Shown here: one piece after another, positions 21,411 to 32,470 of the stretch
Numbering within the stretch: the stretch's first letter is position 1
How the letters are laid out: each line of letters starts with the position of its first letter
Assembly: GCA_027627225.1 (NCBI GenBank)
Contig: CM051029.1
Span: 72,526,578 to 72,590,577 of the forward strand
DNA: 64,000 nucleotides
Source of the DNA: Congeria kusceri
Lineage: Eukaryota; Mollusca; Bivalvia; Myida; Dreissenidae
Reading direction: 5' to 3'
Notes under the pieces: model-generated
Told to the model about the DNA's origin: nothing
The model's database searches: none
What the model saw: only the letters and a program-made list of their open reading frames with translations
Position numbers and translations under genes: made by a program

Positions 21411-22508
21411 ATTATGTTGTAAAAATATCTTAAACTGTGCTTTAAACTATCACGCAGAAAGTAAATCATTAGAAATATTATCAATGTTTTACCATCAGGT
21501 AGTAAGTTGTTCTTTTAACTAAATAGAAACAAGCTGTTTACAACTTGATTTTAATTTGATCACAATTTAATATGCCTGTATGTTTGTATTACACGAATAG
21601 ACATGGTGTTGTTGTTGTAGATATATCAATTTAGAAACATTATCACAACAATATATTTTTGAAATGTTAAATATGTCTGAATTAAAATCAAATACCCGTT
21701 CACTGTAGCACTAACGCAACAGCTTTTATACCTCTAATACATGTTCTTAAAAAGAATGTATCAAATTTTCAAAATACGGTTTACAAAGATTAAACTCAAA
21801 CAAAATAGTATTTTGGTGTTTCCTCTTTGATGCTGATATATTTTTGCATTTTAGCTTACAACGTGTATGCGATATCCACTTAACATGGTTAATGAATCTA
21901 TTGTTATCTTCCGAACTTCGCAAGAGGATACACATATAGTTTTTAAACAAAATAATAGTAATTGGTATTACACATGAGGTACAGCTGTTGTAGTTTAAAC
22001 CCTTTACAGTTTACAATATTGTCAACATACTGTTGTATCTACTGAACCTTATTGTGCTATAACATAATACTGTTATATAATGTGATACTTTACATGAGGT
22101 GTAACCTTCATGTAATATATATTGTTAGCAACTTGTTGTATTTAATGAATCATCTAATGTGCTATAAAATTGGTTACAAATATAACATTATGATGATAAA
22201 GTTTATCTAAAACAAAATATTCACATGTCAGACAATGAAAAAACAACAACATGATGCTGTATGTTGATAATATGTCTGTAGCTGTAAACACTCAGAATAA
22301 TTATATATGAAATGAAAACACAAATTAAATACTTTTATAAATTTTAAGTAAATTAATTGTTTACAGATACGAATAACCGATTAAACACCTTTCCCTTATA
22401 TTTATATTAATGCAACTATATGATATAATTTAACCCATAGCATAAAGTGTAATGTGCACTATCAAATATAATAGCTACATATCTAAATTATATGTCAGCT
22501 TAAACCTT

Positions 22509-23172
22509 TTATTACCTAGACATTCCTTTCTTGGATAAATTTATAGCATAATTCTAAAATAAAAACTTTTAACAGAAATGAGTGTAAAATAGGTATAGAT
22601 AGGCATGTTAATTTTTAGCATAACACATTATATTTCTTTGTCCGCTTTTGTTTTCGTATTTTGTCAAGGACAAAGGGATACTTAAATGTGTTCCAATGCT
22701 CATTTTTTGTTGTTGTTGTTTTTTTCTCTTATTTGGTCTAATTAGTATGTTGTTGTTGTTGTTTTTTCTCTTTTTATTGTTTTTTGGTTAACTACAAGAA
22801 TCTCTATCTCTATTTCATATAAAAATTTAACCTAGACATTTTATTACCTAGACATTCCTTTCTTGGATAAATTTATAGCATAATTCTAAAAAAAAAACAA
22901 AAACTTTTAACAAGAAATGAGTGTAAAATAGGTATAGATAGGCATGTTAATTTTTAGCATAACACATAATATTTCTTTGTCCACTTTTGTTTTCGTATTT
23001 AGTCAAGGACAAAGGGATATTTAAATGTGTTCCAATGCTCAATCTTGTTGTTGTTTTTTTTTTTCTCTTATTTTGTCTAATTAATATGTTGTTGTTGTTG
23101 TTTTTTCTCTCTTTTATTGTTTTATTGCTAACTACAAGAATCTCTATCTCTATTTCATAAAAAAATTTAACT
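22509..23172. repeat. 332-bp tandem duplication
   Basis: ttattacctagacattcctt at 22509 recurs at 22841, and similarity runs through both 332-bp units (including the gttgttgttg runs and aactacaagaatctctatct). Identity is high, so the duplication is young compared with the 200-bp repeats upstream. Confidence 0.9.
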
Positions 23173-23396
23173 TCCTTATATAATCTTAAAAAAAGTCCAC
23201 GTGTATTTTTCGAACAATTGTAAAACAATAAATTTTTGCGCCAGTAAATATTGCATTTTACCAAATCAGACGATCTACGTTTTTTAAGACCACAATCCAA
23301 AATGATTTTTTTCTTTCTCAATAACAAAACTCATTATGCGTTAATAGAACAATTGTTTTGCCATAAATACTATGAACACCCTATAAACATTCATCT

Positions 23397-24374
23397 ATGG
23401 AAACCTTAATATCAACAGTAAATGTTCGCGGTTTAAGCAATAAACAAAAAAGATTACAAATTTTTGAATGGCTCAAAGGGTTAAATCACTCAATATACAT
23501 GCTACAAGAGACACATCTATCAAAAGATAATTTGGAAAAATGGAAACATGATTGGCCTGGAAAATTCGTTTATAGTGGAAATAAAACAAATAGCGAAGGG
23601 GTTGGCATTTTTATTCATCCTAAAAGTAATATAGAAATTATTCAAAGCAGAGAAATTATAGTAGGTCGGTTACTTTCTGCCGATATAAAAATTCAAAATA
23701 AACCCATCACAATTATAAATGTTTACGGATCAAACTCTGACGACATAGCAGTTTTTGATGCACTACAAAATTATCTCCTATTGAACAATGATAAATCATA
23801 CATCATAGGAGGAGACTTCAATACTGTCTTAAACACAAATATAGATAAAAAGAATGGAAGTAATAAAACACATCCAAAGTGCAGAAAAATTCTTTTAAAT
23901 ACTTTATTATCATGTGAACTTACAGATATTTGGAGAACTAAACACCCAGAAAAATTACAATATACCTGGCATTCAAATTCAAAACCACCAATACATTGTA
24001 GATTAGATTATTTCCTGATATCAGATAACTTGTGTAATTTAATTAATATATGTAACATTAAACCTGGATATAAAACAGATCACTCTCTAGTATATATATC
24101 AATTAACGAATCTCTATTAGGAAAAGGGCCAGGCTATTTCAAATTAAATAACTCTATTTTATTAGATACTGAATATCAAGAAAAGATTAAATTAAGCATA
24201 CATGATATGGTAAACTTTAACTCAGACTCAAATCCTAATACACTTTGGGAAATAATAAAAGGTACCGTACGAAATGAAACCATCAAATACACATCTTACA
24301 AAAAGAAACAAAACAAAATAGAAGAAAATAAACTAGAAAATGAAATTCGCCTGCTCGAAAAACAACAAATTTGC

Positions 24375-24406
<32 letters not shown>

Positions 24407-24453
24407 TAATAATAATAATAATAATAATAACACTAGTAGTAATAGTAGTAGTA

Positions 24454-24493
<40 letters not shown>

Positions 24494-27074
24494 TAATAAT
24501 AACGATGAGCTATCAGAATTAATTAAACAAAAAAAGCTGAACCTAGAACAAATTTATGAAACAAAAATAAATGGTTCCATACTAAGATCTAAAGCTATCA
24601 GAATAGAAAACAATGAACATAATACAGCTTATTTTGCAAACTTGGAGAAGAAAAATGCTGAAAAAAAGGCAATTAATAAACTCATCGAAAATGGTAAAAC
24701 ACTTGAAACAAGAGATGAAATTTTGGAGGCAGAAGTTAGGTACTATAAAAACCTCTTTAAAAGTGATTTGTCAGAAGAAATAAACGATGACAACATTTTT
24801 TTCAGCACTCCAATTAAAATATTAACTAACGAAAGCAAACAATCGTGTGAAGGAAAACTTAACGAATATGAATGCGGTATTGCACTGTTAGAAATGAGTA
24901 ACAATAAAAGTCCAGGTTCAGATGGCTTAACTGTCGAGTTTTATAAAATCTTTTGGAATACACTAAAACCCTATTATATAAATTCAATTAATTATTCATT
25001 TGATAAAGGCGAGCTCACTGAGTTGCAAAAACAAAGCATAATTACACTGCTACCAAAACAAGGAAAAGATCTAGATTATCTCGCAAACTGGAGACCTATA
25101 AGTTTATTAAATACAGACTATAAAATTGCTACAAAAGCCATCGCAAACCGAATTAAAAAATGCTTACCTCAAATTATATCCTTTGACCAAACAGGATTTA
25201 TGAAAAATCGATACATTGGAGAAAATGTCCGATTGATATTTGATGTAATAGAATATTTAAATGCAACACAAAAACCCGGACTGTTATTCTTTGCAGATTT
25301 TGAAAAAGCTTTTGACAGCTTAAACCATAAATTTATAATGAAATGTCTTCAAAAATTAAATTTTGGGTCAAACCTTATCCAGTGGGTCAAAGTATTTTAC
25401 ACTAACATAAAAAGCTTAATCATAAACAATGGGCATCTTACAGATAGTTTTGAAATAAAAAAAGGAGTCAGACAAGGCTGTCCCCTGTCATCAACATTAT
25501 TTATAATATGTTTGCAACTATTGTCAAACTATACTGAACAAAATAGCAAAATTAAGGGCATAAAAGTATCTGAAAACGAAATAAAACAAACTTTCTTCGC
25601 TGATGACGCAACTTTTTTTATTAATGGATGCGAGCATTCATTCAAAACATTAGTAGAGACCCTGGCTGAATTCAAAAATGTATCAGGCCTTAATCTTAAT
25701 ACCGCGAAATCAACGATATTACGAATTGGATCCTTGAATAAAACAAACATTAAATTCTGCAATGAAATACCTTTTATTTGGACATCTCAAGAAGCAAAAA
25801 CTTTAGGAATAAGTTTTTGCAACCAAAGTGAATTGAATGTACAAAATAATTTAATCCCAAAACTAAATGAGTTTAACACATGTTTAAAACAATGGCAACA
25901 CAGGAAACTAACCCTAATGGGCAAAATCACTGTAATTAAAACGTTTGCGTTGCCAAAAGTAATCTACCCCTTTTCAGTTCTACCGAATCCTTCTAGCGTA
26001 ATACTGAATAATATAACAAACAGTATATTTAACTTTATATGGGACAACAAGCCGGACAAAATTAAAAGAAAAATACTATATCAAAAGTATGAAAATGGCG
26101 GTTTAAACCTTACAAACATTAAAAATTTCTTAACTTCAATAAAAAGTAGTTGGATAAAAAGATACTTAGACTCAGAAAACTGTGGTAAATGGAAACTTTT
26201 ATGGGACTTAAAATTACACAAATATGGAAACAATCTAATTTTTGACAGTGAACTCAGTGAAAACATTATAACAGAAATAAGCAGGGGAAACACGTTTCTC
26301 CATGATGTTATATCATCGTGGTCTTCTACAAATGAAATATACAAATCACAACATTCACAAAAACACGTCAAAAAGGAAATAATATGGAATAACAAGTCAA
26401 TAACTGCCAACGGCAAAACATTATTTTACCGCGAATGGTATGACAAAGGTGTAAAATACATATATCAACTTTATGACTTCAGAAATAAAATGATGTATAA
26501 CTTTGAAAGCATTAAATACCTATACGACATCAATACCAACGATGTTATGAAATTCAACACTTTATTAACGTCTATTCCAACAAAATATAAAACCGAAGAA
26601 ACCATTCAAGAGATGAATATCAATCAACCAGAAGAAACTTTGTCAAAAGCAGTATCTAAAACAAAATACGTGAATAAATTTATATACAATATTCAATTGC
26701 AAAACGAGGAAAATAAAAATATTGAAAATAAATGGAACAAACATCTTACTGATATAGACGTGACCATTTGGAAAAAAATCTATATTGTGCCCCATTTTTC
26801 AACCATCGACATGTCTTTACGAAGCTTTCAATACAAATTTATTATGCGAATTGTCCCTACAAATATATATCTTTTTAAATGCAAACTTAACAACAGTACT
26901 TTATGTGATTTCTGTCAATCGCATATTGAAACAATAGACCACTTGTTTTGGGAGTGCCAACATGTTCAAATAATATGGAAAAAGATGGAAACATTTCTTG
27001 TTAATAAAAACATATCAATTAAAATAAATAAAACCAATGCTTTCTTTGTAATGTTTTATTTTACGTGTTTGTAA
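23397..27074 (+). CDS. LINE 1 ORF2: apurinic endonuclease-reverse transcriptase (L1/Tx1-like)
   Basis: This 1225-residue frame is uninterrupted. The N-terminal APE endonuclease carries METLISTVNVRGL, LQETHL, IIGGDFNTV (from about residue 136) and TDHSL (about 227). The reverse transcriptase carries ADFEKAFDSLNH (about 632), GVRQGCPLSSTLF and FFADDATFF (about 732), with the catalytic Asp pair intact. A CCHC-like knuckle CDFC-x8-H-x4-C lies at about 1170-1187. A run of mostly Asn codons (about residues 326-365) sits between endonuclease and RT. The last few residues (VMFYFTCL) come from flanking duplicated DNA, because 27047 onward matches 57197 onward. The real C-terminus, 3' UTR and tail of the LINE are therefore missing, so the copy is probably immobile although its domains are intact. 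Confidence 0.9.
24376..24503 (+). repeat. AAT trinucleotide microsatellite inside ORF2
   Basis: About 42 AAT/AAC/AGT-type triplets keep the ORF2 frame and encode Asn with a Ser/Thr island and one Lys. The tract has expanded in a non-catalytic linker and would be invisible to frame-based selection. Confidence 0.95.
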
Positions 27075-27456
27075 AATCTTAATTGAACTCTTAATGGTTG
27101 TTATAACTTGCAGCACCTTGTGTGTGCCTTTAAGTATTGCACTTGGTGTAATTTGATTTAAAATGTATATCATTTCTCTTATATCCCAGTAAACTATATG
27201 TTAATGTAAATATTGATGTACATCATATATTAATGTGCTGCGACAAAGAATAAGTTACTACTAATCCAAACCGACGTTCCAAATAATAACCCTGTAGTGA
27301 AAAGATAACGTTATGTGTGTGAATTGTTTCCAAAACGGACAGAAACACGATAAGGTGTTTAAATATGTTCAGATAAAATAACTGCACCCGTAATATGCAT
27401 TTTAAAGGGGCGGTTTAAAACACGTTTGACTTTCGAAATAGTAAGTAGAATTTAAA

Positions 27457-27597
27457 ATGCCGTCTTGTTCTGACAGTCAAGACATTGAAAGCAGCATTGC
27501 AAGGGAAGGTGTTATCATACGACCATGTGATCCCTGTATGAGAAACAAATCACCAAAACCTGCAACTGTGTTCTGTAAAGTTGTCTGTAAAGTGTGA
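27457..27597 (+). pseudogene. Relic C: truncated B-box exon start
   Basis: The ATG at 27457 lies in the usual family context (cgaaatagtaagtagaattt). It opens 46 codons matching the N-terminus of gene A: IIRPCDPCM then ATVFCKV. Immediately after this an 11-base word (tctgtaaagtg) is duplicated, a TGA follows, and the rest of the exon is replaced by minisatellite. Only one zinc half-site remains. The same truncation is in relic G, so it predates the block duplication. Confidence 0.85.
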
Positions 27598-27599
27598 TA

Positions 27600-29292
27600 G
27601 TTGGAGTTGATGGACCAGCTAGCTTGATTCCTGTTATGGAGATAATGGACCAGCTAGATTGAATCCTGATATGGAGATGATGGACCAGCTAACTTAAATC
27701 CTGATAAAAAAGATAATGGACCAGCTAGCTTGAATCCTGATATGGAGATAATGGAGCAGCTAGCTTGAATCCTGATATGGAGATGATGAACTATCTAGCT
27801 TGAATCTTGATATGGTGATGATTGACCAGCTAGCTTGAATCCTGATATGGAGATGATTGACCATCTAGCTCAAATCCTCATCTGGCTTGAATCTTGATAT
27901 GGTGATGATTGACCAGCTAGCTTGAATCCTGATATGGAGATGATTTACCAGCTAGCTTGAATCCTGATATGGTGATAATTGACCAGCTAGCTTGAATCTT
28001 GATATGGAGATGATTGACCATCTAGCTTAAATCCTTATATGGAGATGATTGACCGGCTAGCTTGAATCTTAATATGGAGATGATGGACAAACTAGCTTCA
28101 ATCCTGAAACGGAAATGATGGACCAGCTGGCTTGAATTCTTATATGGAGATGATGGACCAGCTAGCTTGATTCTTGATATAGAGATGATGAACCAGCTAG
28201 CTTGAATCCTATATGGAGATGACGGACTAGCTGGCTTGCAGCCTTATATGGAGATGATGGAAAAGCTAGCTTGAATCCTGATATGGAGATGATTGACCGG
28301 CTAGCTTGAATTCTGATATGGAGATGATGAACCGGCTAGCTTGAATCCTGATATGGAGATGATGGACCAGCTGGCTTGAATCGTGATATGAAGATGATGA
28401 TCAGCTAGCTTGAATCCTGATATGGTGATGATGTACCAGCTAGCTTGAATCTTGATAGAGAGAGGATGAATCAGATACGTTGAATCGTGATGAGGACATG
28501 ATGAACCAGCTAGCTTGAAGATGATGAAAAGCTAGCTTGAATACCTATATGGGGATGAAGGACCAGCTAGCTTGAATCCTGATATGGAGATGATGGACCA
28601 GCTTGCTTGAATCCTGATATGGAAATGATGGACCAGCTAACTTGAATCCTGATATTGAGAGGATCGATACACTAGCTTGACTCTTGATATTGAGATGATG
28701 TACCAGCTAGATTGAATCCTGATTTGGAGAGGATGGACCAGCTAGCTTGAATCCTGATATGGAGAGGATGGATCAGCTAGATTGAATCCTGATATGGAGA
28801 TGATGGACCAGCTAGCTTGAATCTTTATATGGAGATGATGAATCAGCTAGCTTGAATCCTGATATGGAGATGATGGACCAGCTAGCTTGAATCCTGATTT
28901 GGAGATGATGAACCAGCTAGCTTGAATCCTGATATAGAGAGGATGAACCAGATAGCTTGAATCCTGATATGGGGATGATCGACCAGCTAGCTTGACTCTT
29001 GATATGGAGATTATGTACCAGCTAGATTGAGTCCTGATATGGAGAGGATCGACCAGCTAGCTTGAATCCTGATATGGAGAGGATAGACCAGCTAGATTGA
29101 ATCCTGATATGGAGATGATGGACCAGCTAGCTTGATTCTTAATATGGGGATGATGAACCAGCTAGCTCGAATCCTGATATGGAGATAATGGACCTGCTAG
29201 CTTGAATCCTGATTTGGAGATGATGAACCAGCTAGCTTGAATCCTGATATGGAGATGATGAACCAACTAGCTTGAATCCTGATATGGAGATG
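27600..29292. repeat. 35-bp minisatellite, about 48 copies (block 1)
   Basis: A 35-bp unit (gatatggagatgatggacca, then gctagcttgaatcct) is repeated with moderate divergence, each unit holding the palindrome agctagct. The array starts exactly where the B-box exon stops. Open minus-strand frames are artefacts. Confidence 0.95.
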
Positions 29293-29452
29293 AACTATTT
29301 ATAAGTTGATCCAAACTATCTGTAAGTACGATCAAAATTGGATTTATTTTCTTAACATTTCCGAATAATTGTGAATAGTTTTATAGCATCACAACATAAT
29401 TGTTTATTAGAATATGATGCGATTATTTTTTTTGTAATTCTTTGCACTACGC
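29293..29452. other. Block 1 flank, no gene
   Basis: Aligns with 59336-59490 in the partner block; no feature recognised. Confidence 0.5.
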
Positions 29453-30161
29453 AATTGCACGGTGTATATGGTCACCGTATACTGATGTAATACAACTACG
29501 TTACGTTTATAATGAATGGATGGGCACCGCATACTTATGGAAAAAAAACAACAACATAGTGCAGAGCAAGAAAATATTAATTTCAATCTCCGGGTTTTCA
29601 TCATTATATGACAATAATTTTAGTTCTACGGAAAACACAGTGGATATCGCTACTATATATTCTTACAACATATTTTCCTGAAATTCGTCCCTCGTCATAG
29701 ACGAAGCGAAAAAGTGTATATGTCTTTTATTCATGAAGTGAATTTTTAGATATATATTTAGATTTCTCTTCCATTTCGGCTATAATTCGTGTGATAGAAG
29801 CTCAATTAAGTTACTGTGATCTTAACACTGTGTTTTTGGTGAAAAAATACGTTTGGAACTATAAACTTTATATTGGAACTTAAGGTTTAAATGCGAATTA
29901 TGCATATCATTCAATACAGGTACTTGTTTTTGACCGAGATCTTCACTATGCTAGTACTATTTTACTTAAATTGAACGTTCATATGTGGCTTAAATCATAT
30001 TTTGTTCCGTGCAACTTGTGGTTTTATCATAGAGCATATGGATTGTTAAATATTTGAATTTAAATATATATCGTGCCTGTTTAACGACTTTTTCCTCGAA
30101 GTATACTGTGAATTCCAATTTTATTTCAGCAGTATGCGGTGTCCATATGCACCGTGAATTG
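29453..30161. mobile_element. 699-bp TIR element with AATTG flanks; empty site known in the partner block
   Basis: The element spans 29458-30156. Its ends are inverted repeats (CACGGTGTATATGGTCACCG at the left; the reverse complement of the right end gives CACGGTGCATATGGACACCG). AATTG occurs on both sides (29453-29457, 30157-30161). The partner block has a single AATTG at 59491-59495 with the two flanks joined, i.e. an unoccupied site. No transposase frame was recognised. The superfamily is uncertain; a 5-bp duplication is the simplest reading. Confidence 0.85.
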
Positions 30162-31231
30162 TATTGCTTCAATGAACAATGTCTACATTGTTAGTGTTTG
30201 TCCGCCATTCTAAAACGTTTGCAAAAGTTATATTCGTTCAATTGGGGAACAAGTACGCAGTAGACATTGTGTTTTTTACAATGTTGATTGTTTCATCAAA
30301 TAATGTACTTTCTAGTATGGCGATTGAAAAAAACCCATAGATTTATTCTGAAGATAATATATTTTCCTTGTGAAATACTATAATGATTGATCAATTGCTT
30401 TCTTTATATTTCCAGTACGATTAGGTTTGTTTGGAATATTAACTTGTGGTAATTTAAAAAAAGCACTTTTTGTGAATTTTTCTTCAAGAAACGAAAGCCT
30501 GTGAACGTATATATTGCTCAAACACGGATTTAAAATCTTCAACGTCTTATCAATCCAACGATGTTTAAGGTTATTTTTAAGACGGGCACTTCCATTGAGT
30601 TATAAATAACAAACTAAGTAACTTACTAAAATTTATTAAACTGTACTGTTTGCAATTGTTAAATTGTTATTACATAACGGTAATGCTATCTTAAGAAATA
30701 AAAACCAAATCAGATGTCAAAGGAATAAACAGTTTGCATCAAAACTTCGATTTCTCTTCAGTTGTTTTGCAAAATATACTTTAGGCCTACAATTGTCCAC
30801 ATGTTCATAATTTTAATGTCAGAAAGATATTTTTCGTTCCTAAAGATGTAAACAGTCATATAACAACAATGCAATCAATAAGTATTGTCTGGTTTTCAGT
30901 CAAGTTACACTGCTTTCCCAGTTGTATTATCTTGCATTCAAGTGCTTATATAATTGAACTATAACAAACAAAAAATGTAGATATCTAGTTTATGAACAAT
31001 GTGTCATATTGTTTTCAGCCTCATTAAATTGACCTCATATATATTACATAGTACACATGTAATTAGAGCCCAAATTTATTAACATACCATTTAAGATTAT
31101 AGGTTTCAAAAGTTGATCTTATTAAATGTTTTAGCAATTCTCATATCAGTTTAATGCAAAAATCTTGCCCATAGCATTAATTGTCTGGCTGATTCATCCG
31201 ATAGTCGACAAATGCACACAGTAACTAATAT
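30162..31231. other. 3' flank of the fucosyltransferase gene
   Basis: No other gene seen. The partner copy keeps 30589-30917 but loses what follows. A reverse-complement AATAAA at 31075-31080 could be the polyadenylation signal of the minus-strand gene. Confidence 0.4.
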
Positions 31232-32173
31232 TCAATCGATAGCAATCCATTCTGGAGGAAAGAAATCTTGATAAATTAACTGTTTACTTAGTTGCGAACC
31301 ATTTACGAATTGTTGTTTAGAAATGATAGTTTTCCCTCCTGCCAGCCAAGCTGCCCACCAGCCGAATGTCCCTGTAGTAACTATAGTATGGTCACACAGA
31401 CTCAGGACTGCCATATCGACGGCGGGAGGGTTGCCCTCCACGAAAGCCATCTTCCAGCTGTGGGTGTTGTTAGAGAAATTATCTTTCACCCATTTGATGT
31501 CGTCGGAACAAAAGATGAAAATTATATCATCTCCAAACATTTGAGTATACATGTTTATAGCGCGAACAATATAGTGTTTGGTTACAGAAAGATGTCCGAA
31601 CTCAACTTTAGATTTTTCGATGAAATCTCCTCTTCGAACATGTACACCGATATACGTGCTCTTTATTCCTGAACTGTCATTAAACTGTGAAGCAATGTCA
31701 AGTTTAATTCTCTTTGCGTTTGACAGGATGCTTGGTGCAAAGGTAAATTCTGTTTTAATATGCTTCTCTATATTATAAAAATATTTCCAAGACAGCAGGT
31801 AGCCTTTCACTTGGACAACCGCTGTGTTATTGAACAACGTCAATCGTTTGTCGAAAGCACAGCAGTGAAGCTCTTTTACGACGTTCCCCTCTAACTTTAT
31901 TGAAGAAAATTGTACTCTATTGTCGTGAAGTTGAAATGATGATAAAAGATCCTTACCGCCATCTATGACAATATTTCTAAAATGCATCGTGTCACCCAAT
32001 CCAAGGATAGAGGCATACTGAAACATCAAATTTCCTAGTCGTCCTTCCATTTTGATACCCAGTTGTCCACGACTTATGACTGGAATGTCTGAGTTGAGCT
32101 TGGATTTGTGGTTCGCAAACAGCTGGACAATGATAAACAGCATAACGCAAAGACACAGAGAAATCCATTTCAT
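31232..32173 (-). CDS. Alpha-1,2-fucosyltransferase, GT11 family (FUT1/FUT2-like)
   Basis: The product would transfer fucose from GDP-fucose to galactose in alpha-1,2 linkage on glycans in the Golgi. From the ATG at 32173 it has 313 residues: a one-residue-in cytoplasmic tip, a signal anchor (about 4-20, LCLCVMLFIIVQLF), then the catalytic domain with GRLGNLMFQYA (44-54), the GDP-fucose-binding motif HVRRGDF (178-184) and TFGWWAAWLAGG (from about 269). N-glycosylation sites NNT, NDS, NNTHS and NGS are present. The start is chosen because a strong acceptor (ttgttttcag) ends at 32179, five bases before it, so a noncoding first exon lies upstream. A one-exon coding region is usual for FUT1/2 genes. 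The frame is intact and length is near the family norm. Confidence 0.92.
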   Translation of the reverse strand: MKWISLCLCVMLFIIVQLFANHKSKLNSDIPVISRGQLGIKMEGRLGNLMFQYASILGLGDTMHFRNIVIDGGKDLLSSFQLHDNRVQFSSIKLEGNVVKELHCCAFDKRLTLFNNTAVVQVKGYLLSWKYFYNIEKHIKTEFTFAPSILSNAKRIKLDIASQFNDSSGIKSTYIGVHVRRGDFIEKSKVEFGHLSVTKHYIVRAINMYTQMFGDDIIFIFCSDDIKWVKDNFSNNTHSWKMAFVEGNPPAVDMAVLSLCDHTIVTTGTFGWWAAWLAGGKTIISKQQFVNGSQLSKQLIYQDFFPPEWIAID

Positions 32174-32470
32174 AAAGTCTGAAAACAAACAATAAGCTTA
32201 TGTTAGCTTGTATCACAATTTAAAACTACGTTAACCACGTTTAATCCAAAAACTGAACATACATATTTTATCATGATTGAAATTTTTTCAAAACGTACAG
32301 CTATTTAATTATGAAACTTACATTGTTTCGTCATCTTTGAATATGTTTAAAATCTTGTTATAAGAATTATCCTTAGTGTTAACGTTTGATCAGTCATAGC
32401 CTCCCGGACTGTCCCAGATAGGGAAGATAAGCGTACAAAGTTTTGATTATCTGAAAAATTACGCGCAGCA

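Larger units (their letters stand above)
20541..23396. other. Long AT-rich spacer between LINE ORF1 and ORF2
   Basis: The 2.86-kb spacer has no open frame of note. It contains the two tandem repeats listed separately (20806-21410 and 22509-23172). Between them (21411-22508) I see nothing recognisable. Confidence 0.5.
27047..32450. repeat. Duplicated block 1 (partner 57197-62110)
   Basis: From taatgttttattttacgtg at 27047 the sequence aligns in order and orientation with 57197 onward: 5' flank, truncated B-box exon, 35-bp minisatellite, flank, fucosyltransferase region and upstream DNA to about 32440. Copy-specific differences are a 699-bp transposon here, and in the partner a 1.46-kb insertion plus a 1.1-kb deletion. 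Confidence 0.9.

Noticed and set aside
22947..23327. 126-codon minus-strand frame
   Set aside because: Low-complexity AT-rich sequence inside the 332-bp tandem duplication; no family features.
31292..31672. Plus-strand open frame of 126 codons
   Set aside because: It is a shadow of the intact fucosyltransferase on the other strand.
32174..32188. Start of the fucosyltransferase five codons upstream at 32188
   Set aside because: That codon is TTG and lies in the intron before the acceptor at 32179; the ATG at 32173 is the natural start.
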